Shown: positions 26,959 through 35,995 of the stretch, in pieces
Numbering within the stretch: position 1 is the first letter of the stretch
How the letters are laid out: the number at the start of each line of letters is the position of its first letter
Origin: Pseudomonadota bacterium
GTDB lineage: Bacteria; Pseudomonadota; Gammaproteobacteria; Steroidobacterales; Woeseiaceae
Reading direction: 5' to 3'
DNA: 64,000 nucleotides
Assembly: GCA_027621915.1 (NCBI GenBank)
Contig: JAQCAD010000010.1
Span: 1-64,000, forward strand
Translations under genes and position numbers: made by a program
Notes under the pieces: model-generated
Databases searched by the model: none
Told to the model about the DNA's origin: nothing
Seen by the model: the letters and a program-made list of their open reading frames with translations, nothing else

Positions 26959-27522
26959 ATGAAACTCGCTGATTCGCTTTCAAACCAACTGCTCATCGCT
27001 ATGCCGGGGATGGCCGACCCGAATTTCAGTACCACCGTGACGCTTGTTTGCGAGCATAACTCCGAGGGAGCGCTTGGTATCGTTATCAACCGACCACTGG
27101 ACATGAACCTGGGTCATCTATTTGGTCACCTCGATCTGACGCAATCGGAAAAAGCGATCGCCAGCCACCCGATCCTTAGCGGCGGTCCAGTGGCCCGTGA
27201 CAGAGGCTTCGTGCTACACAATCCAGGCATGACATTCGAAAGTACAGTCTCCGTATCGCCGGAAATCCAGCTGACACTCTCGCGAGATGTTCTGGATGCC
27301 ATGGCTACCGGGTCAGGACCCAGAAAGTCACTGGTTGCGCTCGGTTACGCAGGATGGGATGCCGGGCAGCTCGAAGAGGAAATACTGGGCAACGCCTGGT
27401 TGACCGTACCCGCCACACCGGAGGTGATCTTCGAGGTCCCGTTTGCTGATCGATGGAGCGTAGCGGCACGTAGCCTGGGGATTGATATCAGCAAGATGTC
27501 GGCGGATGCCGGGCACGCCTGA
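26959..27522 (+). CDS. YqgE/AlgH family protein
   Basis: 187 residues, the family length. Marks: LIAMPGMADPNFSTTVTLVCEH, GALGIVINRPL, ILSGGPVARDRGFVLH and ALGYAGWDAGQLEEEI. The protein is widespread in Proteobacteria; P. aeruginosa AlgH was implicated in alginate control, but a biochemical role is not settled. It precedes ruvX with a 17-base overlap, the conserved order. Confidence 0.93.
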   Translation: MKLADSLSNQLLIAMPGMADPNFSTTVTLVCEHNSEGALGIVINRPLDMNLGHLFGHLDLTQSEKAIASHPILSGGPVARDRGFVLHNPGMTFESTVSVSPEIQLTLSRDVLDAMATGSGPRKSLVALGYAGWDAGQLEEEILGNAWLTVPATPEVIFEVPFADRWSVAARSLGIDISKMSADAGHA

Positions 27523-27940
27523 AACGATCATCGCTTTTGACTTCGGCTTGCGACGGATCGGCGTTGCGGTCGGTCAACAGGTGACCTGTTCAGCCAGCCC
27601 GCTTCGCATCATCGGGAACGGCGAAAGTGGTCCTGACTGGAAGCGAATCGAATCGCTGGTGAAAGAATGGCAGCCAGACCGACTGATCGTCGGTTTGCCC
27701 AGCCACATAGACGGCTCGCCCGCCGAGATCAACGATGTGATCAACCGGTTCATGGCCGATCTCGGCCAGTTCAGCTTGCCGGTTGAACCCGTGGATGAGC
27801 GTTACACGTCGATCGAAGCCGGGGCAATGCTTAAATCGCAGAGAGCGGATGGACTGCGAAACAGGATCAACAAGGAAATGATCGATTCGGCCGCTGCAGT
27901 GTTAATCGCCGAACGCTGGCTGAAAAAAGAACATCAATAG
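27506..27940 (+). CDS. ruvX: Holliday junction resolvase-like / pre-16S rRNA nuclease YqgF
   Basis: 144 residues, RNase H fold. Marks: IIAFDFGLRRIGVAVG (catalytic Asp), LIVGLPSHIDGSP, and VDERYTSIEA. In E. coli YqgF is essential and helps mature the 16S rRNA 5' end; it was first predicted as a Holliday junction resolvase. Start at ATG 27506, inside the end of yqgE; the TTG at 27482 is less likely. Followed after 18 bases by pyrB. Confidence 0.94.
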   Translation: MPGTPETIIAFDFGLRRIGVAVGQQVTCSASPLRIIGNGESGPDWKRIESLVKEWQPDRLIVGLPSHIDGSPAEINDVINRFMADLGQFSLPVEPVDERYTSIEAGAMLKSQRADGLRNRINKEMIDSAAAVLIAERWLKKEHQ

Positions 27941-27958
27941 GGGTAGAATGCCGGCGCG

Positions 27959-28966
27959 ATGTCAGTAACAAAACTTCAGAGGTCCAACAACGCAGCGACT
28001 GAAGCCGAGCTGCAATTTACTGCGAATGGGCAGCTACGCCACTTGCTCACATTACGTGGTCTCGATCGCGATCAACTGAATGATCTACTTGATCAATCAC
28101 AGGAATTCGTCACCGTCCCCGGCCAATCGGTAGTCAGATCGAAAGCCTTGCTAGGCAAAACCGTAGCCAACCTTTTTTTCGAGCCGAGTACGCGGACTCG
28201 CGCGTCTTTCGATCTCGCCGCCCAGCGCCTCGGTGCCGACGTACTCAATCTTGACGTTAATACGTCATCCAGAAAGAAAGGCGAGAGCATTCTGGACATG
28301 ATTTACACGCTCGAAGCGATGCAGGTCGATGTATTCGTTGTGCGAGATGCCGAGGCAGGCGTGCCTGCATACATTGCCCGGCACGTGAATAAATACGTAA
28401 GCATCTTGAACGCCGGTGAATCCGATGTTTCGCATCCGACTCAGGGACTGCTGGACCTGTTGACAATTCGCCAGCATAAAGGCGAGTTTGAGAATTTGAT
28501 TGTTGCAATCGTCGGCGATATCGCCCATTCGCGAGTAGCCCGATCTGCAGCGGAAGGACTCACAACAATGGGGGTGTGCGAATTGCGACTCATATCGCCG
28601 CCCACTCTCGCTCCGGCGCCTGGCACGTTTCCGGAAAAAGCGAAAATCCTGCACGATCTCGACGAGGGCCTGCGCGGTGCCGACGTTGTCATGGCGCTAC
28701 GAATCCAGCGCGAACGTATCGTTAATCTCGACGGAATTCCGGGAATCGACGAATATTTTGCAAGATACGGCGTTAGCCATGAGCGGATGAAGCTGGCGGC
28801 TCCTGGAGCCATCGTCATGCATCCCGGGCCGATGAATCGTGGTATCGAAATCGAATCCAGCCTCGCCGACAGCCCTCGTTCCGTCATCACGCAGCAGGTA
28901 AGGAATGGGATAGCCGTGCGGATGGCGGTGCTGTCCACGGTGATACAGTCGCTGGCTAGTCAATGA
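27959..28966 (+). CDS. pyrB: Aspartate carbamoyltransferase catalytic chain
   Basis: 335 residues. Condenses carbamoyl phosphate and aspartate in pyrimidine synthesis. Carbamoyl-phosphate motif FFEPSTRTRASFDLAAQRLG, then HPTQGLLDLLTI, and HPGPMNRGIEI near the end. The length and N-terminal extension fit the Pseudomonas-type (class A) enzyme, which needs an inactive dihydroorotase, PyrC', as partner. In Pseudomonas pyrC' directly follows pyrB; here pyrK follows instead with a 4-base ATGA overlap, and pyrR is absent upstream. No attenuator-type structure was seen before the gene. Confidence 0.96.
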   Translation: MSVTKLQRSNNAATEAELQFTANGQLRHLLTLRGLDRDQLNDLLDQSQEFVTVPGQSVVRSKALLGKTVANLFFEPSTRTRASFDLAAQRLGADVLNLDVNTSSRKKGESILDMIYTLEAMQVDVFVVRDAEAGVPAYIARHVNKYVSILNAGESDVSHPTQGLLDLLTIRQHKGEFENLIVAIVGDIAHSRVARSAAEGLTTMGVCELRLISPPTLAPAPGTFPEKAKILHDLDEGLRGADVVMALRIQRERIVNLDGIPGIDEYFARYGVSHERMKLAAPGAIVMHPGPMNRGIEIESSLADSPRSVITQQVRNGIAVRMAVLSTVIQSLASQ

Positions 28967-29856
28967 ACGTGACAAATGCCGCGCAACGAAATCGTGGCAC
29001 GATTTTCGTCGAGGACGCGTCTGTCATCGACGTGCAGAGTTTTCCAGGCAAGCAGTTCGTCATCCGTTTGCACGCGGCAAAGTGCGCCGCCCGAGCCACG
29101 GCCGGCAGCTTTATTCATATTCAGTGCGACGAAACGATTCCGATGCGCCGGCCATTGTCAATTATGCGAGTCGACGTGACCGAAGGCTGGATCGAAGTTT
29201 TGTTCAAAACCGTAGGCGAAGGGCTACGCGCACTTGGCAATAAGAAGATCGGCGACGCAGTTAGTGTTATCGGGCCTATCGGTCACGGATTTGTCCCATC
29301 ATCCGAGCGGCCCAGAACACTCCTGATTGGTGGCGGCGTCGGAATTCCACCGATGGTGTTTTTGGCGGAGACACTTCACGAGGACAATTTCGACTGGCAT
29401 CCGCTCGTTATCATGGGATCGGAGATTCCGTTTCCGTTCGACATGACGACATCAGCGATTCCAACCCCCTGGCTTGCGGACGAGATCAGCGGTTCGATGC
29501 CTCTTCTCGAAAGCTGGGGGATTCCATCGCGGTTGGCCAGTTTGCAGGGATATGACGGCTGTTTCAGGGGCTACGTCACCGACCTCGCCAGAAAATGGCT
29601 TATGTCGCTTTCCAAAAGCGAGCTTGCGGAAGTTGAATTATTCTCTTGCGGGCCAACACCGATGTTGAAAGCCGTCGCATCTTTGGCGCGGGAATTTGAC
29701 CTGGCTTGCCAGGTATCGCTTGAAGAATTCATGGCCTGTGCGGTCGGCGGCTGTGCCGGCTGTGCCGTACGAGTGACTAGCAGCGACGGCGTTGCAATGA
29801 AAAGAGTCTGTGTCGATGGACCCGTTTTCGACGCAGCTACGGTTTTCGCGGAGTAA
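28963..29856 (+). CDS. Dihydroorotate dehydrogenase electron transfer subunit-like (PyrK)
   Basis: 297 residues. Ferredoxin-reductase fold with an FAD part (MRRPLSIMRVD, GEGLRALG, VIGPIGHGF), an NAD part (TLLIGGGVGIPPMVFLAE, LFSCGPTPMLKAV) and a C-terminal 2Fe-2S site in CAVGGCAGC with a further Cys in KRVCVDGPVF. PyrK passes electrons from PyrD type 1B to NAD+. No pyrD is adjacent. Coupled to pyrB by a 4-base overlap, which supports a pyrimidine role. A related flavin reductase function is possible. Class 1B systems are best known in Gram-positives, so the find is of some interest. Confidence 0.87.
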   Translation: MNVTNAAQRNRGTIFVEDASVIDVQSFPGKQFVIRLHAAKCAARATAGSFIHIQCDETIPMRRPLSIMRVDVTEGWIEVLFKTVGEGLRALGNKKIGDAVSVIGPIGHGFVPSSERPRTLLIGGGVGIPPMVFLAETLHEDNFDWHPLVIMGSEIPFPFDMTTSAIPTPWLADEISGSMPLLESWGIPSRLASLQGYDGCFRGYVTDLARKWLMSLSKSELAEVELFSCGPTPMLKAVASLAREFDLACQVSLEEFMACAVGGCAGCAVRVTSSDGVAMKRVCVDGPVFDAATVFAE

Positions 29857-29862
29857 CAGCAG

Positions 29863-30876
29863 ATGCTCGAAGAGTTCGAACGCTATCCGCTGACATTCGG
29901 CCCGACACCCATCGAATATTTGCCGCGCCTTTCCGAATATCTTGGCGGCGACATCGAACTTTACGCGAAACGTGAAGACTGCAATTCGGGTCTTGCGTTT
30001 GGCGGGAACAAGATCCGCAAACTCGAATATATAGTGCCGGACGCAATTGCGGCTGGCGCGGACACGCTGGTAACCATCGGTGGCGTACAGTCTAATCACA
30101 CACGGCAGGTCGCCGCCGTTGCTGCAAAAATTGGTATGAAATGTCGACTGGTCCAGGAGAGCTGGGTTCCGTTTCAGGATGCTGTCTACGACCGCGTGGG
30201 CAACATTCTCATGTCCCGCGTTTTGGGGGCAGAAATCGAACTCGTCGACGAAGGCTTCGATATCGGAATTCGAGAAAGCTGGGAGCGGGCGCTCGAAGAT
30301 GTAAAAGACAAAGGCGGCAAGCCATATCCCATCCCGGCAGGTGCATCCGTCCACAAGTTCGGCGGCCTTGGCTTCGTCGGGTTTGCGGAGGAAGTTCGTA
30401 CACAGGAGGAAGAACTGGGCTTCAAATTCGATTTCATCGTCGTTTGCACGGTAACCGGTTCGACACACGCCGGCATGGTGGTTGGATTTGCGAAGGACGG
30501 TCGCGCTCGAAACGTTATCGGTATCGATGCCTCTTGCACGCCTCAACAGACACACAAACAAGTTCTTGATATTGCACGAAAAACAGCAGTCTTGGTCAAG
30601 CTCGGTCAGGACATCACGGCGGACGATGTCGTGCTTAAAACCGAATACGCTTATCCGGTCTACGGCGTGCCTTCGGACGAAACGAATGATGCCATCCGTC
30701 TTTGCGCGCGCATGGAAGGCATGATGACTGACCCGGTCTACGAAGGGAAGTCAATGCAGGGGATGATCGATCTTGTCAGGAACGGCTTCTTTCCGTCAGG
30801 CGCCAAAGTACTTTACGCGCACCTTGGCGGCGTTCCGGCAATAAACGGCTATAGCTACATGTACAGAAACGGTTGA
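29863..30876 (+). CDS. acdS: 1-aminocyclopropane-1-carboxylate deaminase
   Basis: 337 residues, PLP enzyme that opens ACC, the precursor of the plant hormone ethylene, to 2-oxobutyrate and ammonia. Marks: [40 protein letters not shown] (PLP Lys), [16 protein letters not shown] and TGSTHAGM. Two positions that separate true ACC deaminases from D-cysteine desulfhydrases favour ACC: Glu in DPVYEGKSM and Leu in [13 protein letters not shown]. It lies six bases after pyrK, in the same direction. Often acquired by transfer in plant- or alga-associated bacteria. Substrate choice should hold but is still by sequence only. Confidence 0.93.
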   Translation: MLEEFERYPLTFGPTPIEYLPRLSEYLGGDIELYAKREDCNSGLAFGGNKIRKLEYIVPDAIAAGADTLVTIGGVQSNHTRQVAAVAAKIGMKCRLVQESWVPFQDAVYDRVGNILMSRVLGAEIELVDEGFDIGIRESWERALEDVKDKGGKPYPIPAGASVHKFGGLGFVGFAEEVRTQEEELGFKFDFIVVCTVTGSTHAGMVVGFAKDGRARNVIGIDASCTPQQTHKQVLDIARKTAVLVKLGQDITADDVVLKTEYAYPVYGVPSDETNDAIRLCARMEGMMTDPVYEGKSMQGMIDLVRNGFFPSGAKVLYAHLGGVPAINGYSYMYRNG

Positions 30877-31093
30877 ATCGTAGCGTCGCGAACGGCATAC
30901 GATATGCGCTGAGCGCGCAGGTATTCCAGTGTCTCAATGCCACGGAGTTTAAGACAGGAAATCCTTCGCGTGTTGGTCATACAGCACGTTGATCCCGTAA
31001 CTCGGCACCACGTCGAAACTTTTCAGCAGCAAAATGAGTCCGATTCTATTTCTGATTCTTGTCGGCTGGAGTCTTGCATTGGCTGTCAAGCCG

Positions 31094-31933
31094 TCAATCT
31101 AAACGCCGTAGTGGCACAGTGGCGAACCCTTCCAGCGCCTTGATCCATTCTCGTGTCAAAACTTCGAGAGCTTTCTGGCCTTTTTCCGGCGTGGCAAGTG
31201 TCGCGTCTCCGAAGATACCGGAGGCGGAGTACGCGGGGTCAGTTTCATCCCTTGTCAGTCTTCCCGGCAGGTAACCTCCATAGTCCTTCACTGTTCGATC
31301 GCCGTAGTCCTGAACCGCAAGGCCCATATTGACGAGTTCGGGCTGCAAATAAAGATTGATAGACGTTTCAATTTCGTCGCCATGCCCGCCAACATCCTGT
31401 TCCTGTAGCGCGCTGATTTCTTCGGTTTCGAGGTCGTCCCAGGAAATAACCAGCGTTGGCACACCCGTTTGTACGCGGATTTCCCGCGCGGCAATCGAGA
31501 TTGGCAGGCCGGTCGCCTTCGAAATCCCTGTATTGAGAAAGACGATTCGCTGCGCACCCTGATTCGCAAGTGACATGCCAACCAGCTGAACGTAATCCTG
31601 AAACACCGTGGGATCAGAAATTTCCGTTCCCGGAAAATCCCGAAATGCCGGAAACCAGCCGTGCAGTATCGGCGGCGTGATAATTACGTCGCTTGACTCG
31701 ATCGCCGCCTGCAACAGGTAGTCCATCACCACTCGATCGGCATTCATCGGCAAATGCGGTCCATGCTCCTTCGCGCCAGCGCCAAAAGGAACGATAACGA
31801 TTGGGGAAACTGCAAACCGTTTCTCTGCTTCGGGCCAGCTGAGATCACCAAGATACGCTCCGGGCGTATCTGCATTGGCAGCCAGCGATACGCAGAGCGC
31901 GGAAAACTTTACGATAAACCTGCTGATACGCAC
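31094..31933 (-). CDS. Exported creatininase-family amidohydrolase
   Basis: 279 residues. A signal peptide (VKFSALCVSLAANADT) is followed by a creatininase fold: IVIVPFGAGAKEHGPHLPMNAD carries the Glu/His/Asp metal ligands, and GGHGDEIETSINL matches the GHAGxxETS motif. Family members cleave creatinine or related cyclic amides; one branch acts in cofactor synthesis. A signal peptide is unusual for the family. The GTG start at 31933 has GGAG upstream. The substrate cannot be told. Stands alone between acdS (convergent) and the YdeI-like gene. Confidence 0.84.
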   Translation of the reverse strand: MRISRFIVKFSALCVSLAANADTPGAYLGDLSWPEAEKRFAVSPIVIVPFGAGAKEHGPHLPMNADRVVMDYLLQAAIESSDVIITPPILHGWFPAFRDFPGTEISDPTVFQDYVQLVGMSLANQGAQRIVFLNTGISKATGLPISIAAREIRVQTGVPTLVISWDDLETEEISALQEQDVGGHGDEIETSINLYLQPELVNMGLAVQDYGDRTVKDYGGYLPGRLTRDETDPAYSASGIFGDATLATPEKGQKALEVLTREWIKALEGFATVPLRRLD

Positions 31934-31945
31934 TGAATTTCTCCG

Positions 31946-31994
31946 AAAAGGGAGTCAGATCCAATTGTTGAAATATTGGATCCGACCCCTTTTT
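31946..31994. repeat. 20-base inverted repeat, REP-like or bidirectional terminator
   Basis: Arms 31946-31965 and 31975-31994 pair at 17 of 20 positions around a 9-base loop, with an A run at one end and T run at the other, so it could end transcription in both directions. It lies two bases after the stop of the YdeI-like gene (minus) and 13 bases before the creatininase GTG. The GGGGTC...GATCCAAT core resembles repeated intergenic palindromes of Gammaproteobacteria, some of them tied to REP-associated tyrosine transposases (from memory, unverified). Confidence 0.65.
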
Positions 31995-31995
31995 G

Positions 31996-32586
31996 TTAAC
32001 GGTATTTGTCGTTCAGGCCGATTCCGGCTTTGATCAACGGCAGTATTTTTGCGATACGGCTTTGTTTGATTTCTTCCCTTTTTGCTTCGGAAATGTATTC
32101 AGCGTACTCGCGCTGGCGACCGGGCGTTAGGCTATTGAATATTTTTTCTGTCGATTTGTCTTTTTGCAGTGCCTTTTTCAATTCTGCCGGAACCAATACA
32201 GGCTTTTTCTTTACGGGACCGATGCTCTTGCCATCTTTGACAAGTTTTGTCGCTTCTTTCACATAGCGCTTGATGGTCGCCGGCTTGATCTCTTTCGCCG
32301 ACTGCATGCGCCACTGCCTTAGCGCTTTGGTCTTACCCTCTTGCGCATTCACCAAGACCTTTTGGTCATCCCGGAGAAGCGCGCCCTGGAAAAACCACAG
32401 GCCGAAGTAAGACTTGAATGCGCCGATTCCAACAACGTTCTCGCCATTACTGGTGTAACAGGGGGCACCCCATTTGACTTCCTCAACAAGCCCCGTTGCG
32501 GCGAGAATTCCTCGGAGCTGCACAAGCTCATCCTGCCAGTTATCCGACGTTTTAATGTAGTCGTCGACCGAATTCGCGCGTTTCAT
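31996..32586 (-). CDS. DUF1801 / YdeI family protein
   Basis: 196 residues. The N-terminal half matches the DUF1801 (YdhG/CyaY-like fold) domain: VDDYIKTSDNWQDELVQLR, VKWGAPCYT, IGAFKSYFGLWFFQGALL. The C-terminal half is the Lys-rich, YdeI/OmpD-associated type: LKKALQKDK, FNSLTPGRQREYAEYI, KREEIKQSRIAKILPLI. Function unknown; some relatives bind charged polymers or nucleic acid. ATG 32586 fits the family start; the upstream 35 codons are not conserved in character. Divergent from the VPS10-like gene. Confidence 0.85.
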   Translation of the reverse strand: MKRANSVDDYIKTSDNWQDELVQLRGILAATGLVEEVKWGAPCYTSNGENVVGIGAFKSYFGLWFFQGALLRDDQKVLVNAQEGKTKALRQWRMQSAKEIKPATIKRYVKEATKLVKDGKSIGPVKKKPVLVPAELKKALQKDKSTEKIFNSLTPGRQREYAEYISEAKREEIKQSRIAKILPLIKAGIGLNDKYR

Positions 32587-32640
32587 GCCGATTACATTAG
32601 ACGGATGATTTGTTACGGTCAATGCGGTGCCGGATTGTTT

Positions 32641-32649
32641 TGCTATAGT
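32641..32649 (+). promoter_or_regulatory. Candidate extended -10 promoter of the VPS10-like gene
   Basis: TGCTATAGT matches TGnTATAAT closely. No -35 box at proper spacing was found. Transcription would start near 32656, about 34 bases before the ATG at 32690. Confidence 0.4.
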
Positions 32650-32689
32650 TTTGACAACGACAAGAAAACCAGACACACCGGGGGGCGCC

Positions 32690-35600
32690 ATGCATCGTTT
32701 TTTTCAATTGAGTTTCATCGTCTTTTTCATGCCTTTTTTCGCATACAGTGCCGATGAAGAGGCTCCGCCCGGATTCAATGAGTCCACTTTCTCCGGTCTG
32801 GAGATGCGCAGCATCGGGCCCGCAATGATGTCAGGCCGGATTGCCGACATTGCGATTAATCCAGACGATCCCAGCAACTGGTATGTCGGCGTTGCCAGCG
32901 GCGGCATTTTCAAGACTAACAATGGCGGCACAACATGGAAAACGATTTTTGACGATCAGGATTCCTATTCGATCGGCTGCATCACACTCGACCCGAACAA
33001 CCCGGAAATCATCTGGGTGGGTACGGGTGAAAATGATGCCGGACGGCACATCGCCTATGGGTCCGGCGTGTTTCGCAGTCGGGATGGCGGTACGACCTGG
33101 GAAAACATGGGCCTGAAGGCGTCCGAGCACATTGGCATGATTCGCGTCGATCCGCGCGACTCGAATGTCGTCTATGTCGCCGCGCAAGGGCCATTGTGGT
33201 CCGGTGGGGGCGATCGTGGGCTTTTTAAGTCCACGGACGGCGGACTTACCTGGGGCAAGCTTCTGGGCGACGGACTGAGCAACGCGGCCATTGACGATCA
33301 GTACACCGGCGTATCGGAAGTGCATCTGGATCCACGCAATCCTGACGTCGTTTACGCTGTCTCGTGGCAACGCTTAAGAAATGTTGCGGTGTTGATGGAC
33401 GGTGGTCCGGGATCCGGCATTCATAAATCAACTGATGGCGGCAAAAACTGGCGCGAACTCACCGAGGGCTTGCCGAAGGAGGATATGGGTCATGTCGGCT
33501 TCGCTATTTCTCCCCAGAATCCGGATGTTGTCTACGCGACAATCGAACTCGCACACAGAACGGGTGGTTTCTATCGCTCAGAAAATGGTGGCGAGTCATG
33601 GGAAAAACAAAACGATTACCTCTCGGGTGGTACCGGTCCGCACTATTACCAGGAGATCTTTGCTGACCCGCATCACTTTGATCGCGTCTATCAGATGGAT
33701 GTACGACTTCACGTCACACATAACGGCGGCAAGGACTTCCAGGCGATGCAGTCGGAAACAAAACACGTTGACCATCACGCGATGGCATTTCACCCGCACG
33801 ACAAGGACTATCTACTTGTTGGTAATGATGGCGGCGTGTACGAAAGCCTCGATACCGGCAAGACCTGGCGATACATGGCCAACATGCCCATATCGCAATT
33901 CTACAAAGTAGCCGTCGACTATGATGAACCCTTCTACAACGTCTACGGGGGCACTCAGGACAATTCGAGCCTTGGAGGACCACACCGAACAGACAACAAT
34001 GTCGGTATCAGGAATTCGGACTGGTACCTGACACTCGGCGCCGACGGACATCAGTCGGCCGCAGACCCCACCAATCCGAACATTATTTATGCCAACTGGC
34101 AGCAGGGAAATTTGACTCGCTACGACAGGGCAACTGGCGAAAGCGTGCACATCCAGCCACAGCCCGCGGCAGGCGAGCCCGAGGAACGATTCAACTGGGA
34201 CGCGCCGATACTGATCAGCCCGCACAATCCCGAAACACTTTATTTCGCAAGCTATCGTGTGTGGCAGAGCAATGATCGCGGTGATTCGTGGCGTGCGATC
34301 TCGGGTGACCTCACACGCGATCAGATTCGCCTGCAACAACCCCTGATGGGCCGACGCTGGAGTGCCGATTCCAACTGGGATTTAGGCGCCATGTCACAGT
34401 ACAACACCATCACGTCTCTCTCCGAATCTCCGCTCGTTGCCGGCCTGATTTATGCGGGCACGGACGATGGCCTGATTCAGATCAGCGAAGATGGTGGCGC
34501 CAGCTGGCGACGCATCGACTCGCTACCGGGTGTGCCCGACAATTTTTTCGTCAACGACATCAAGGCCGACCTTCACGACGCGAATACTGTCTATGTTGTC
34601 GTCGATGATCACAAGTCCGGCGACTTTTCGCCCTACCTTTTGAAAAGTGAAAATCGGGGCCGCAGCTGGCGCAGCATTTCGTCGAATTTGCCTGAACGGC
34701 ACATCTTGTGGCGACTGGTGCAGGACCACGTCAACCCGGATCTTCTTTTCACGGCAACCGAGTACGGTGTGTTCTTCTCGGTCAACAGCGGCGCCGCGTG
34801 GACGAAACTTTCGGGCGGGGTACCCAACATTTCTTTTCGCGATCTCGCGATTCAAACACGCGAGAACGATCTCGTGGGTGCGACATTTGGGCGCAGTTTT
34901 TATGTGCTCGACGATTACTCACCATTGCGGACCGTATCAGCAGACCTCCTGACCACAGGCTCGGTGCTCTTTCCGGTTCGACGCGCACACTGGTACATCC
35001 CGAAACGGCCGCATTCCTGCGAGACCGCAGGTTGCGTTGACAGCCAGGGCGATGCCTATTTCGTGTCACCGAACCCGCCGTTTGGCGCTGTCTTCACCTA
35101 TTACCTTGCAGAAGAACGAAGGAGCCTGAAGGACCAGCGCAAGGAAGCCGAGAAGGCCCGGGTCGGCAGCAGTCAGGATGTCGAATTTGCGAGCCTCCGC
35201 CGACTGGATGAGGAGGTACTTGAAGACGAACCGGCTATCGTTTTCACGGTGACCGACTCGACTGGCAACGTGATCCGGCATATAGAGGCCCCAGCCAAAG
35301 CGGGCTTTCAGCGGGTGGCCTGGGATCTCCGCTACCCGGTCGTTCATCCATGGCAGCCCGAATCCGAACGCAATGAGAACAGTAGTGCTGCAGGGGTGCT
35401 GGTTGCGCCAGGCAGTTATCGGGTATCAATGCAGCAGCGAGTTGACGGGGAATTGACCGACCTCGGCCAGAACGAGACGTTTGAGGTTGTCTCCATTCGA
35501 AAGCCGACTCTGCCTGGTTCCACGCAACAACAACGCGTCGCATTTCAGCGCCAGGTTGACGAGATGAACCGGGCTGTCGACGGTACATTAAGCTCTATTG

Positions 35601-35992
35601 ATGAAGTGCTGTCGCAGCTCGGTGCGATTGAAGAGATGCTGCAAAACTCGACCGCCGAATTGGCGCTTTATACACAAGCCAATTCCATCGAGAAGAGGCT
35701 TATCGGGCAACGGGACCGGTTGTCGGGAAACAGCACGAGCCGCGAGTATGCAGTGAACGGGCCGATGCCGGTTACCAGTCGTCTCAGTCATGCCGCTTAT
35801 GACCCGAATACCAATGCTTACGGACCTACCAGCACGCAAGGCCAGTCACTGTCGATCGCGCAGGGTGAATTCAACGATATCAGCAATCAGCTGACGCTGT
35901 TGATCAACAGCGAATACCGATCCTTGTTAAACGCGCTTGACGCGGCAGGTGTTCCATGGACACCGGGACGTGGCGTTTTGACGCCAAATTAG
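32690..35992 (+). CDS. Large exported VPS10/BNR-repeat beta-propeller protein
   Basis: 1100 residues. Signal peptide (FFQLSFIVFFMPFFAYSA) followed by about 700 residues of Asp-box (BNR) propeller repeats, such as TNNGGTTWKTI, SRDGGTTWENM, STDGGLTWGKL, SENGGESWEKQ, SEDGGASWRRI and SENRGRSWRSI. The arrangement, including FRDLAIQTRENDLVGATFGRSFYVLDD, is that of bacterial sortilin/VPS10-like proteins, often named glycosyl hydrolase although activity is not shown. The last 250 residues are a beta domain and a helical coiled-coil tail. Probably periplasmic or outer-membrane-associated. ATG 32690 gives the signal peptide. Common in marine heterotrophs; role in polymer or peptide use is inference. 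Confidence 0.85.
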   Translation: MHRFFQLSFIVFFMPFFAYSADEEAPPGFNESTFSGLEMRSIGPAMMSGRIADIAINPDDPSNWYVGVASGGIFKTNNGGTTWKTIFDDQDSYSIGCITLDPNNPEIIWVGTGENDAGRHIAYGSGVFRSRDGGTTWENMGLKASEHIGMIRVDPRDSNVVYVAAQGPLWSGGGDRGLFKSTDGGLTWGKLLGDGLSNAAIDDQYTGVSEVHLDPRNPDVVYAVSWQRLRNVAVLMDGGPGSGIHKSTDGGKNWRELTEGLPKEDMGHVGFAISPQNPDVVYATIELAHRTGGFYRSENGGESWEKQNDYLSGGTGPHYYQEIFADPHHFDRVYQMDVRLHVTHNGGKDFQAMQSETKHVDHHAMAFHPHDKDYLLVGNDGGVYESLDTGKTWRYMANMPISQFYKVAVDYDEPFYNVYGGTQDNSSLGGPHRTDNNVGIRNSDWYLTLGADGHQSAADPTNPNIIYANWQQGNLTRYDRATGESVHIQPQPAAGEPEERFNWDAPILISPHNPETLYFASYRVWQSNDRGDSWRAISGDLTRDQIRLQQPLMGRRWSADSNWDLGAMSQYNTITSLSESPLVAGLIYAGTDDGLIQISEDGGASWRRIDSLPGVPDNFFVNDIKADLHDANTVYVVVDDHKSGDFSPYLLKSENRGRSWRSISSNLPERHILWRLVQDHVNPDLLFTATEYGVFFSVNSGAAWTKLSGGVPNISFRDLAIQTRENDLVGATFGRSFYVLDDYSPLRTVSADLLTTGSVLFPVRRAHWYIPKRPHSCETAGCVDSQGDAYFVSPNPPFGAVFTYYLAEERRSLKDQRKEAEKARVGSSQDVEFASLRRLDEEVLEDEPAIVFTVTDSTGNVIRHIEAPAKAGFQRVAWDLRYPVVHPWQPESERNENSSAAGVLVAPGSYRVSMQQRVDGELTDLGQNETFEVVSIRKPTLPGSTQQQRVAFQRQVDEMNRAVDGTLSSIDEVLSQLGAIEEMLQNSTAELALYTQANSIEKRLIGQRDRLSGNSTSREYAVNGPMPVTSRLSHAAYDPNTNAYGPTSTQGQSLSIAQGEFNDISNQLTLLINSEYRSLLNALDAAGVPWTPGRGVLTPN

Positions 35993-35995
35993 ACT

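Noticed and set aside
29638-30561. 307-codon minus-strand frame
   Set aside because: It lies antisense to pyrK and acdS, both well supported; it is a mirror of their codon pattern.
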